From NCBI GenBank assembly GCA_027068915.1, contig JAMOLT010000020.1, positions 1-64,000 on the forward strand: DNA of 64,000 bases, read 5' to 3'. The stretch comes from Sedimenticola sp. (GTDB taxonomy: Bacteria; Pseudomonadota; Gammaproteobacteria; Chromatiales; Chromatiaceae). Made by a program: the position numbers and the translations under genes. The notes under the pieces are model-generated. The model worked only from the letters and a program-made list of their open reading frames with translations, did not search any database and was not told where the DNA came from. Shown in pieces: positions 36,994 through 44,828 of this stretch; the stretch's first letter is position 1; each line of letters starts with the position of its first letter.

Positions 36994-39626
36994 GGCTGCA
37001 GGCTCTTGATCGCCACTTCATAGACATCAGGAGAGACGGATTTCCGGCTGCCAATCCGCTCCAGCTGCACCCTTGCCAGCTGCTGACGATTCTCATCATA
37101 GCGCCGCCAGCGCGACAGATTCCGCAACAGCCGTGCGGCAATTTGCGGATTGATTGCATCCAGCTCAAGAACTTTGTCCACCAGAAAGGCGTAACCCGCT
37201 CCATCTGCTACATGGAAACGCATCGGGTTTCCCCCTGCAAAACCACCAATCAGCGCCCGTACCTTGTTCGGGTTTTTCATGGAAAAAGCAGGATGCTTTT
37301 CCAGCACAAGAATACGCTGCAAGCTGTCTTCACGGCTGGATCGCGCCTGCACACTGAACCACTTGTCCATAACCAGTGGCTCATTCTGCCAGCACCGGGA
37401 AAAGTCCTCCAGCAGTTGCTCCCTTTGCACCATGTCACCGTCTGCAATCAGGGCCAGAGCGGCAATCACATCGGTCATGTTATGACCCGCCTTGTACTGA
37501 TCCACACACAATCTCTCAGCCCCTTCACTCTTGCCCGCGACCAGATAGGACAGCAGCAGGTTCTTCAAGCGCCGCCGGCCAATGGCCTGGGGCGTGATCT
37601 GATACTCCCCCTCTTCCTGCAGCAGCCGGTAGTGCCGTAGCAGCTCATCATGCAAGGCTCGGGTAATATGTTGCTTCACCTTTTCTCTGGCAAAATGGAT
37701 GCCTTCCACGTCGATTACCGACATCTGTTCTCCGAGGAAAGATTCGGAAGGCAGGGAAAGCACCTCGGACAGCAGGGCCGGATCTGCATGCGCGGCATCC
37801 AGCGCACGGTGAAAGGCATGGGTATATTCCGCCAGCATATCCGCGGCGCCCGGCGATTGAGCAACCATGGCCAGTATCACGCGCTGGGCCAACTGCTGGC
37901 TCGCATCCCATCGATTGAATCCATCCGCATCATGAGCCATGAGAAATACCAGCTCATGATCGGCATAGGGGTAGTGTAGCTTCACCGGCGCAGAGAAGTC
38001 GCGTAACAAGGAAGGTATGGGTACTTCATCAACATCCAGAAACGTAAAGCTTTGCGCATGCTGCGTCACTTCCAGCAATTCGGGGCGCACCGCATCATCG
38101 GCCCGTCGCAATGGCATGTCCTTGCCATGGCTGTCCAGCAGCCCGATCACCACGGGGATATGAAAAGGAGGTTTATCGCTCTGCCCCGGAGTGTCAGGGA
38201 TTTGCTGGGAAATATGCAGCCGGTAGCTTTTGGCTCCTGCATCGTATTCCCCCCTTACTTGCAGCTCCGGTGTACCCGCATAGTCGTACCAGTTTTTGAA
38301 CTGACCCAAATCCCGTCCGGATGTCACTTCCATGCAGGCAACGAAGTCGTCTGTGGTTACCGCCTGACCATCATGGCGCTGAAAATACAGGTCGGTGGCA
38401 TTGCGGAACAATTCCAGCCCCAGCAGGTTGGCCTGCATACGCACCACTTCCGCCCCTTTTTCATACACAGTCATGGTATAAAAGTTATTGATCTCCATGT
38501 AGGAAGCCGGTCGCACCGGATGCGCCATGGCGCTGGAGTCCTCGGTAAACTGGTGTGCGCGCAACAGGCGCACATCATCGATGCGCTTCACGCCACGGGC
38601 ACCCATATCTGATGAGAACTCCTGATCCCTGTAGACGGTAAAACCTTCTTTCAGGGACAACTGGAACCAGTCCCTGCAGGTAATGCGGTTACCCGTCCAG
38701 TTGTGAAAATACTCATGGGCGATCACCGCCTCTATGCCCAGGTAATCCTCATCTGTCGCCGTGTCCGGGCGCGCCAGGACAAAGCGGGAATTGAAAACAT
38801 TCAGACCCTTATTTTCCATGGCCCCCATATTGAAATCATTCACCGCCACGATATTGAAGACATCCAGATCATATTCCCGGCCATACTTCTCTTCGTCCCA
38901 GCGCATGGCATCGATCAGGGAACGCATGGCGTGATCGCATTTATCGATGTTTTCCGCCTCGACATAGATGCGTAGCCGCACATGCTTGCCGGATGCGGTT
39001 ATGAACTGATTCTCGATATGCTTCAGATCCCCGGCCACCAGTGCAAAAAGATAGCTGGGTTTGGGTATGGGGTCTTCCCATTCCGCATAATGCCGCCCGC
39101 CAGGGAGGTCTCCCTGCTCCAGAGGATTGCCGTTGGACAACAGCACCGGATAGCGCTTCTTGTCCGCCTCCAGGCGCACCTTGAAGCGCGCCATGATGTC
39201 CGGCCTGTCCTGATACCAGGTAATGCGCCGAAAACCTTCCGCCTCGCATTGGGTGCAGAACATGCCGCCACTGCGATACAGGCCTTCAAGCGCGGTATTG
39301 GTTTCCGGTGTCAGCTCTACCTCCGATTCCAGCACGAACCGGGCGGGCGGATGAAACAAAGTCAGGCCTTGCTCATCGATACGGTACGCATTCGCCGCCA
39401 GTTCTTCACCATCGAGGCGCAGCCAGATCGCCTTCAACCCTTCTCCATCCAGCCTGAGTTCGGACGCTTCACCGGAAAAGTCAGGATTTTTCTCCAGCGT
39501 CAGCCGGGACACGACCCTGGTTCCCTGCTCTTGCAGGTTGAAATCCAGATCCACCGTTTCGATCACCCAGGCAGGCGGCAGGTAATCTTTGAGAAAAATC
39601 GTTTTTGCAGCAGCTTCTTTCCACAT
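36990..39626 (-). CDS. pepN: Aminopeptidase N (M1 metallopeptidase)
   Basis: Zinc aminopeptidase of about 878 aa. The N-terminus (KEAAAKTIFLKDYLPPAWVIETVDLDFNL) matches PepN. The substrate motif GAMEN is followed by the zinc site HEYFHNWTGNRITCRDWFQL with the third ligand in LKEG. The start is set at the ATG 39626 because the upstream extension from GTG 39659 has no family likeness; this choice is uncertain. Coupled to the CbiX-like gene by a 4-bp overlap. Confidence 0.94.
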   Translation of the reverse strand: MWKEAAAKTIFLKDYLPPAWVIETVDLDFNLQEQGTRVVSRLTLEKNPDFSGEASELRLDGEGLKAIWLRLDGEELAANAYRIDEQGLTLFHPPARFVLESEVELTPETNTALEGLYRSGGMFCTQCEAEGFRRITWYQDRPDIMARFKVRLEADKKRYPVLLSNGNPLEQGDLPGGRHYAEWEDPIPKPSYLFALVAGDLKHIENQFITASGKHVRLRIYVEAENIDKCDHAMRSLIDAMRWDEEKYGREYDLDVFNIVAVNDFNMGAMENKGLNVFNSRFVLARPDTATDEDYLGIEAVIAHEYFHNWTGNRITCRDWFQLSLKEGFTVYRDQEFSSDMGARGVKRIDDVRLLRAHQFTEDSSAMAHPVRPASYMEINNFYTMTVYEKGAEVVRMQANLLGLELFRNATDLYFQRHDGQAVTTDDFVACMEVTSGRDLGQFKNWYDYAGTPELQVRGEYDAGAKSYRLHISQQIPDTPGQSDKPPFHIPVVIGLLDSHGKDMPLRRADDAVRPELLEVTQHAQSFTFLDVDEVPIPSLLRDFSAPVKLHYPYADHELVFLMAHDADGFNRWDASQQLAQRVILAMVAQSPGAADMLAEYTHAFHRALDAAHADPALLSEVLSLPSESFLGEQMSVIDVEGIHFAREKVKQHITRALHDELLRHYRLLQEEGEYQITPQAIGRRRLKNLLLSYLVAGKSEGAERLCVDQYKAGHNMTDVIAALALIADGDMVQREQLLEDFSRCWQNEPLVMDKWFSVQARSSREDSLQRILVLEKHPAFSMKNPNKVRALIGGFAGGNPMRFHVADGAGYAFLVDKVLELDAINPQIAARLLRNLSRWRRYDENRQQLARVQLERIGSRKSVSPDVYEVAIKSLQP

Positions 39627-39744
39627 GGCAATACAGGGGCATTTGGCTCGAAAGAGCACAGTTTACCCTGTTTTTGGGCGTAAAAAAGATGCTAGGATAC
39701 AAGGAAGCAATAAATCCCGCCGTCTGCCATTGGAGAGATCTGCT

Positions 39745-40068
39745 GTGCCATCACCTCGTATTGTTGTCTATTCCACCGCCATGTGTCCTTATTGCGTTCG
39801 CGCCAAATCCCTGCTGCACGGCAAGGCAGTCAAGTATGAAGAAATTCGCGTGGACCTGGACAGGGAGAAAATGCTGGAAATGATTCAGCGCAGCAATCGC
39901 CGCACCGTGCCCCAGATCTTTATCGACGATTTTCATGTTGGCGGTTTTGATGACATGGCGCAGCTGGAGGCCTATGGTGAGCTCGACCCTCTGCTGGGTC
40001 TTGAGCCGCACAATGATGAAGCGGCTTTCGCCCATAGCGCCGATGCTTCAGAAGACGGGCCAACCTGA
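39745..40068 (+). CDS. grxC: Glutaredoxin (GrxC type)
   Basis: A 107-aa glutaredoxin with the active site CPYC (TAMCPYCVRAKSLL) and the glutathione-binding RRTVPQIFIDDFHVGGFDDM. The start is a GTG (39745) preceded by TGGAGAGA. A C-terminal extension of about 20 residues (EPHNDEAAFAHSADASEDG) exceeds the normal length. It lies 2 bp before hslR. Confidence 0.93.
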   Translation: MPSPRIVVYSTAMCPYCVRAKSLLHGKAVKYEEIRVDLDREKMLEMIQRSNRRTVPQIFIDDFHVGGFDDMAQLEAYGELDPLLGLEPHNDEAAFAHSADASEDGPT

Positions 40069-40070
40069 GC

Positions 40071-40460
40071 ATGGACGAGCCGGAAAAAATGCGCCTGGAC
40101 AAGTGGCTTTGGGCAGCGCGCTTTTTCAAAACCCGCAAGCTCGCCGCCGAGGCCGTTACCGGCGGCAAGGTGCATCTCAACGGTCAACGCAGCAAGCCCG
40201 GCAAGGAAATTCGCCCGAGCAGCCATTTGCATATCAGCAAGAACGGCCTGGAATGGGATATCGAGGTACTGATACTGCCTAAACAACGCCGTCCGGCTTC
40301 CGAAGCCGCAGGCTTCTACAGCGAACCGGAAGCAAGCCGCCAACGTCGTGAAAAGGAAGCAGCCCTACAGCGCGCAGCCCGGGCTGCTGCCCCCATCCAT
40401 ACCGAAGGACGACCCAGCAAGAAAGACAGGCGCCTGATCCACCGCTTCAAGCAGCAATGA
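40071..40460 (+). CDS. hslR: Heat-shock ribosome-associated protein Hsp15 (S4 domain)
   Basis: A 129-aa RNA-binding protein. The S4 domain is RLDKWLWAARFFKTRKLAAEAVTGGKVHLNGQRSKPG, as in Hsp15, which recycles stalled 50S subunits. The C-terminal tail is basic and ends KKDRRLIHRFKQQ. It follows the glutaredoxin gene after 2 bp and is convergent with dsrR. Confidence 0.93.
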   Translation: MDEPEKMRLDKWLWAARFFKTRKLAAEAVTGGKVHLNGQRSKPGKEIRPSSHLHISKNGLEWDIEVLILPKQRRPASEAAGFYSEPEASRQRREKEAALQRAARAAAPIHTEGRPSKKDRRLIHRFKQQ

Positions 40461-40566
40461 TGGCAGCCAAGATCCGTGATTGATCGTAACGCATCTTAAC
40501 AGGCTGTTAGAGAGGCAGCCCCACAATCGTTTGAAACTGAATAAACACAGGCATGCGCGCAGTACA

Positions 40567-40881
40567 CTAGTTGAGCTTTGGAGGTACAAAATGGGGATCT
40601 GCTGGATTGAGAAACACGAACTGCCAGCTCCCGTCATCCATCTCGACATAATCCAGGGTGCATTCATCCAGGTATTTCTCAAAGCTGGGATCCATGACCA
40701 CTTCCACACCTTCGGAGCAGATGCGTTTATCAGTCTCTGCCGGCTCATCAAATCCCATGTGATAGGAAAATGATCCATCCTTGTTTTCCCTGACCGCCAT
40801 GCGCAGAGCCATACCTTCGGTTCCACCCTGTTCGGCGGCGACTTTTATCTGTTTTGCTGCTGCAGGAGTAATTGTGAACAT
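40567..40881 (-). CDS. dsrR: DsrR, IscA-like protein lacking the cluster cysteines
   Basis: A 104-aa A-type carrier-like protein: MFTITPAAAKQIKVAAEQGG. The first IscA cysteine position (GCSGY in IscA) reads GSFSYHM, and the C-terminal CGCG is replaced by LNPADPHFVPP. Only Cys55 and Cys74 remain, at other places. The family precedent (Allochromatium DsrR) also lacks these cysteines, binds no Fe-S cluster, and affects dsr expression. Last gene of this dsr operon; dsrS is not present after it. Confidence 0.9.
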   Translation of the reverse strand: MFTITPAAAKQIKVAAEQGGTEGMALRMAVRENKDGSFSYHMGFDEPAETDKRICSEGVEVVMDPSFEKYLDECTLDYVEMDDGSWQFVFLNPADPHFVPPKLN

Positions 40882-40939
40882 TTCCAGCCAATCCCTCTCG
40901 ATTCAATTCATCCGACATCACTGTCAGACTGCAAACAGT

Positions 40940-42346
40940 CTACAATGATGGCAGGCCAATAGTGTTGTTCTTGCACGCCCGCACATGGGCAACAAAGCGC
41001 TCCGCCCAGTGATTCGACCCAACATTACGCATATGCGAATAGTTGGCCAGTAGATTCTTGTATACGATCCCGTCATTGGTTCCGTCTATACCAAAACCGC
41101 GCTCAACTTTATAAGCGAATTTCTGTGTGGCGTCCAGGTTCTCCAACCCGGAATAATGAAATTCATGCGCCTTCACCTGTCGGGAAAGCGAGGTATCTCC
41201 CGGCCAGGGATGATCCTCAGTTTCGCATAAACGCACATAACCTCTACCTCTCGGTTTTTGGTGCATTTTGACATCAGCAGGCACTACGCCAACCATATCA
41301 GATTGTCTGTCCTTCCATTGTAGGCTGCGGCAAAGATACATCAATCCACCACATTCTGCATAGGCAGGGCCGCCTGCCTCGATGAATGCCTTGACAGAAG
41401 CCCGCATACTCCGGTTTTCTTCCAGCGCATCCATCGCAGTTTCCGGAAACCCTCCGCCAATCAGCAGGCCGTCTGCTTCGGGAAGCATCTTGTCATTTAG
41501 GGTGTCGAACGGCACCAGCCTGGCTCCCGCCCGGCGCAGGGATTCCATATCATCCGGATAGTAGAAGCCAAATGCAGCATCTTTTGCATAAGCAATGCGC
41601 AACGGCCCGGGCTGCTCTTCCCCGGAATAACAAGCCGGTTTAGAAGCTTCCGGTACAGGCGCAGCTCCGGCAATTTCCAGCAGCGCATCCAGGTCGACAT
41701 GGGAACTGATGTGATCCGCAATCCTGTCTATATGCTGTTGCGCGGCCTGGGTCTCGTTACTGGGCATCAATCCCAAATGACGCTCTTCAATGCGAATCAG
41801 ATCATTACGGGGAACTGCGCCGACAACCCGTACTTCCGTGTAATGTTCAATTACATTGCGCAGCTTGCTCTCGTGGCGGCTTCCCCCCACGCTGTTGAGA
41901 ATTACTCCGGCGATGTGTATTTTCTCATCAAAAGCCTGGTATCCAAGTATCAGAGGGGCGATGCCACGGGTCATGCCACGGGTGTCGAGTACCAGCACCA
42001 CCGGCACATCCAGCAAGGCAGAAAGAGCTGCATTGCTGTTGCTGCCGTGCAGATCCAGGCCATCATACAGGCCTTTGTTGCCCTCGATAATGCCCAGATC
42101 CGCATCAGCCATCCTGTGGGCAAACTGACTGGTGATTTCTTCTGAACCCATGGTGAAGAAATCAAGGTTGTAGCAGGAACGCCCCGCTGCCAGCCCAAGC
42201 CACAAGGGGTCAATATAATCCGGCCCTTTCTTGAAAGGCTGGACAACACGGGATGCTCTGCGAAACGCAGCGCACAAGCCAATACTGACAGTCGTCTTGC
42301 CAGAGGATTTGTGCGCCGCAGATATCATCAAATGAGCCATGACCAT
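40940..42346 (-). CDS. dsrN: DsrN, siroheme amidase (cobyrinate a,c-diamide synthase-like)
   Basis: A 468-aa CbiA-type amidotransferase, thought to amidate siroheme to the siroamide cofactor of DsrAB. The P-loop region is ISAAHKSSGKTTVSIGLCAAF. FKKGPDYIDPLW and IIEGNKGLYDG are CbiA motifs. The C-terminal glutaminase domain has the nucleophile in YAECGGLMYLC and LIGGGFPE. The ATG at 42346 is used as start. The gene lies after a terminator-like hairpin downstream of dsrP. Confidence 0.93.
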   Translation of the reverse strand: MVMAHLMISAAHKSSGKTTVSIGLCAAFRRASRVVQPFKKGPDYIDPLWLGLAAGRSCYNLDFFTMGSEEITSQFAHRMADADLGIIEGNKGLYDGLDLHGSNSNAALSALLDVPVVLVLDTRGMTRGIAPLILGYQAFDEKIHIAGVILNSVGGSRHESKLRNVIEHYTEVRVVGAVPRNDLIRIEERHLGLMPSNETQAAQQHIDRIADHISSHVDLDALLEIAGAAPVPEASKPACYSGEEQPGPLRIAYAKDAAFGFYYPDDMESLRRAGARLVPFDTLNDKMLPEADGLLIGGGFPETAMDALEENRSMRASVKAFIEAGGPAYAECGGLMYLCRSLQWKDRQSDMVGVVPADVKMHQKPRGRGYVRLCETEDHPWPGDTSLSRQVKAHEFHYSGLENLDATQKFAYKVERGFGIDGTNDGIVYKNLLANYSHMRNVGSNHWAERFVAHVRACKNNTIGLPSL

Positions 42347-42364
42347 GTTCCCAGAATGTAAAAA

Positions 42365-42383
42365 GGCGGCCTAAAAGACCGCC
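42365..42383 (-). terminator. Terminator-like hairpin between dsrP and dsrN
   Basis: On the minus strand the transcript would read GGCGGUCU, loop UUU, AGGCCGCC, then UUUUU: an 8-bp stem (one G-U pair) and a U tract. This is the form of an intrinsic terminator. It would reduce expression of dsrN and dsrR relative to the structural genes. Confidence 0.65.
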
Positions 42384-42408
42384 CCCTGTTGCCTATCCAA
42401 TCTCCCGT

Positions 42409-43632
42409 TTATGGCTTGGCATGGTGGGGATCAGCAACCTCATCAGACAGGGTGGCAGGCAGAAAACGCAGCATGCGAATACCAATGAAGGTCAATAACA
42501 ATACCAGAGCGACGCCTCCAAGTCCCAGCAGAAACTCGGGCAGGCTTGGTGCATACAACATAGGCTGGCCGTTAACTCCATCAAAGAACCCGCTGGCAAT
42601 AATGGTCTTGCCCGGAAACATGGCCATGGGGAACGCCTGCCCGCCGATAACGATGACATAAACTGTGGCAAATCCTCCCAGGATCACCAGCGTGGCAGCA
42701 GCAATAATTCCCCCCCGCGTATTGCCCAGCCCCGGATGATAAATGATCCCCAGGGGAATCAGGCAGCCGGCAAGCACCCAGCCACCCCAGAACAACAGCG
42801 TGTATATTCCTCCATCCTTGAGGATAAAGGCTTCATAGGCATGATTTTCCGTGCCATACAGATTGGCCAGATGATAGACCAAAGTAAAATACAGTACCGC
42901 CGCCACGAATACGCCCAGCAGGTTTTTCAGCCGTTTCAGCAGCGCAGCGCCAAGTTCCCGCCCATCGGCCTTAAAGACAAACATCAGCACCAGCAGGTAA
43001 ACAGCCAGCCCGTAGGCAAATGACATGATTACAAACATCGGTGCGAGGATGGCGGCATCATAACCCTGGCGGGCAACCAGGAAGCCGAAGATAGAACCGG
43101 TACCTGTGGTCAGTAGCAAACGCCATACAAAAGCAAAGATGCCTATCGGCTTGTACCAGGCCTTCATGCGGCGATCCATCATGAACCAGATATAAACCGC
43201 CACGATGGCAAAAAAACCGGTGTAGAGATAGATGTTCCAGGCAAATATGGACTTGAAATTGTAGTGCGTCATGGCAACCAGCAATCTGCCGGGCTGACCA
43301 AGATCGAGAACCAGCACAGCAAGGCCCCCAGCCAGTAACGCAATGGCCAAAAGGGCAGAAAGCCTGCCCAGAGGCTTGTACACCTTTTTTCCGAAAGCCG
43401 TGCCAATGGAAGCAATATTGAGCGCCCCGGAAGCGGCGACAATAAGAAATATGGCGAACACATGCGGTATGCCCCAAACAACCTGGTTAGTCATCCCTGT
43501 GACCCAGTGGCCATTGTGCTCCATATAATATACGGCACCACCAGCTATGGCGACGATACTTCCCAGCACCGCGAGCATGCCCCAGTAACGAGGACTATCT
43601 ATGCCCCATTCGCTGAAGTGAATCTTTTTCAT
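42409..43632 (-). CDS. dsrP: DsrP, NrfD-like quinone-linked membrane subunit
   Basis: A 407-aa membrane protein with about ten hydrophobic segments of the NrfD/PsrC family, the quinone-reactive part of DsrMKJOP. The ATG at 43632 (MKKIHFSEWGIDSPRYWG) is preferred over the in-frame GTG at 43644 because AGGTGGGTGA lies upstream. Segments such as GMLAVLGSIVAIAGGAVYYM and LAGCLIPLGIIYHPGLGN are visible. It follows dsrO by 15 to 30 bp. Confidence 0.93.
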   Translation of the reverse strand: MKKIHFSEWGIDSPRYWGMLAVLGSIVAIAGGAVYYMEHNGHWVTGMTNQVVWGIPHVFAIFLIVAASGALNIASIGTAFGKKVYKPLGRLSALLAIALLAGGLAVLVLDLGQPGRLLVAMTHYNFKSIFAWNIYLYTGFFAIVAVYIWFMMDRRMKAWYKPIGIFAFVWRLLLTTGTGSIFGFLVARQGYDAAILAPMFVIMSFAYGLAVYLLVLMFVFKADGRELGAALLKRLKNLLGVFVAAVLYFTLVYHLANLYGTENHAYEAFILKDGGIYTLLFWGGWVLAGCLIPLGIIYHPGLGNTRGGIIAAATLVILGGFATVYVIVIGGQAFPMAMFPGKTIIASGFFDGVNGQPMLYAPSLPEFLLGLGGVALVLLLTFIGIRMLRFLPATLSDEVADPHHAKP

Positions 43633-43659
43633 TACTTCACCCACCTAATCAAAATCAGT

Positions 43660-44427
43660 TCAGACATTGCTGTAGCGTATGCCGGTGTTCAATTTCAGAT
43701 CCGCACGGATCTGGACACTGGGATATTTTTTCAACGCCCGGGACACTGCGCTTTCAGGATCGTTCAAATCACCAAACACAATCGCCTGATGCTTGCAGGC
43801 GTCCTGGCAGGCCGTGGTGCTCTCGCCATTGTCCAGACGATGTACGCAAAGGTTGCAACTTTCCACGCATCCCTTTCCACGAGGCGTGTGGGTCAGCTTT
43901 TCGGCTACTTCGGCATGAATGAAAGAACGCGCCTTGTAAGGGCAGGCCATCATGCAATACCGGCAACCAATGCAGATATGACGATCCACCATCACGATGC
44001 CATCCGCTCGGCGGAAAGAGGCGCCCGTGGGACAAACATCGACACAGGGCGGCTTTTCACAATGCTGGCACATCATGGGCAAGTTGGTGATCTTGCCGGA
44101 GAGATTGTCCTTCAGTTTGACCTGCCGTATCCAACGGGGGCGCTGACGCTCCCAGTGCGCTTCATCCGCTCCTTCGGGCATATCCACCAGATCCAGGCCA
44201 TTTTCCTTGTCACAGGCAGTTACGCAATCATTGCAGCCATCGGCGCATTTGTTGGCATCGATGAGCATACCCCAGCGTATTTCTCCGCTTACCGCTTCTG
44301 CCCTCGGGGCAGCAGCTGCTGGCAAGGCATGCAGCATGACTCCGGGCGCAATGGCGACAGCCGCAGCGCTAGCCGTTTTCTTCAGAAATACCCGACGCCC
44401 TTGCTGTTCTGTTCTGGACATAGTCAT
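43660..44427 (-). CDS. dsrO: DsrO, periplasmic 4Fe-4S ferredoxin-like subunit
   Basis: A 255-aa Tat substrate (RRVFLKKTASAAAVAIAPG) of DsrMKJOP. The ferredoxin cores include CADGCNDCVTAC, CQHCEKPPCVDVCPTGA, CIGCRYCMMACPYKA and CNLCVHR. These bind several 4Fe-4S clusters that pass electrons to or from DsrP and DsrJ. The ATG overlaps the dsrJ stop (ATGA). Confidence 0.94.
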   Translation of the reverse strand: MTMSRTEQQGRRVFLKKTASAAAVAIAPGVMLHALPAAAAPRAEAVSGEIRWGMLIDANKCADGCNDCVTACDKENGLDLVDMPEGADEAHWERQRPRWIRQVKLKDNLSGKITNLPMMCQHCEKPPCVDVCPTGASFRRADGIVMVDRHICIGCRYCMMACPYKARSFIHAEVAEKLTHTPRGKGCVESCNLCVHRLDNGESTTACQDACKHQAIVFGDLNDPESAVSRALKKYPSVQIRADLKLNTGIRYSNV

Positions 44428-44807
44428 TTCTCCCCGGGTACGGCGCTATGGCAACTGAAACAATCCAGGCTTGCGGCAACATACTCATGGCAACCGGCGC
44501 AAAACTGCCCTTGTGCATTCACGGGCACCGCCTTGCCGGAAGCATCTTTCCTCGCGTGACAATCGATACAGCCTGCAAGACTGTGCTTGCTACTGCGTAT
44601 GCCCTGGTGCACGGTCAGGTCACGCTGATGCTTGATAAACTCAAAATGGTTGCGGCGCATGACAGGTGTGGGTTCCACACACTGCTCCAGCTTGTCGGCC
44701 TTGGCCGTGCCTTCTACTGCTTCACCAGCGAATGCATTGCCCGGGCCGATAGCCAGCCCAAGCATTGCGCCTGCCAGAAACAACATGATGCTGCGTATGC
44801 GAATCAT
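44424..44807 (-). CDS. dsrJ: DsrJ, triheme cytochrome c
   Basis: A 127-aa secreted c-type cytochrome. The signal peptide ends near AFA (residue 27). Three heme motifs follow: CIDCH (80-84), CAGCH (103-107) and CFSCH (116-120). Cys43 is a good candidate for the cysteine axial ligand known in DsrJ. It belongs to DsrMKJOP in the periplasm. Its stop overlaps the dsrO start. Confidence 0.95.
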   Translation of the reverse strand: MIRIRSIMLFLAGAMLGLAIGPGNAFAGEAVEGTAKADKLEQCVEPTPVMRRNHFEFIKHQRDLTVHQGIRSSKHSLAGCIDCHARKDASGKAVPVNAQGQFCAGCHEYVAASLDCFSCHSAVPGEK

Positions 44808-44828
44808 GAAAAAAGCCTCTGCTCCGGT

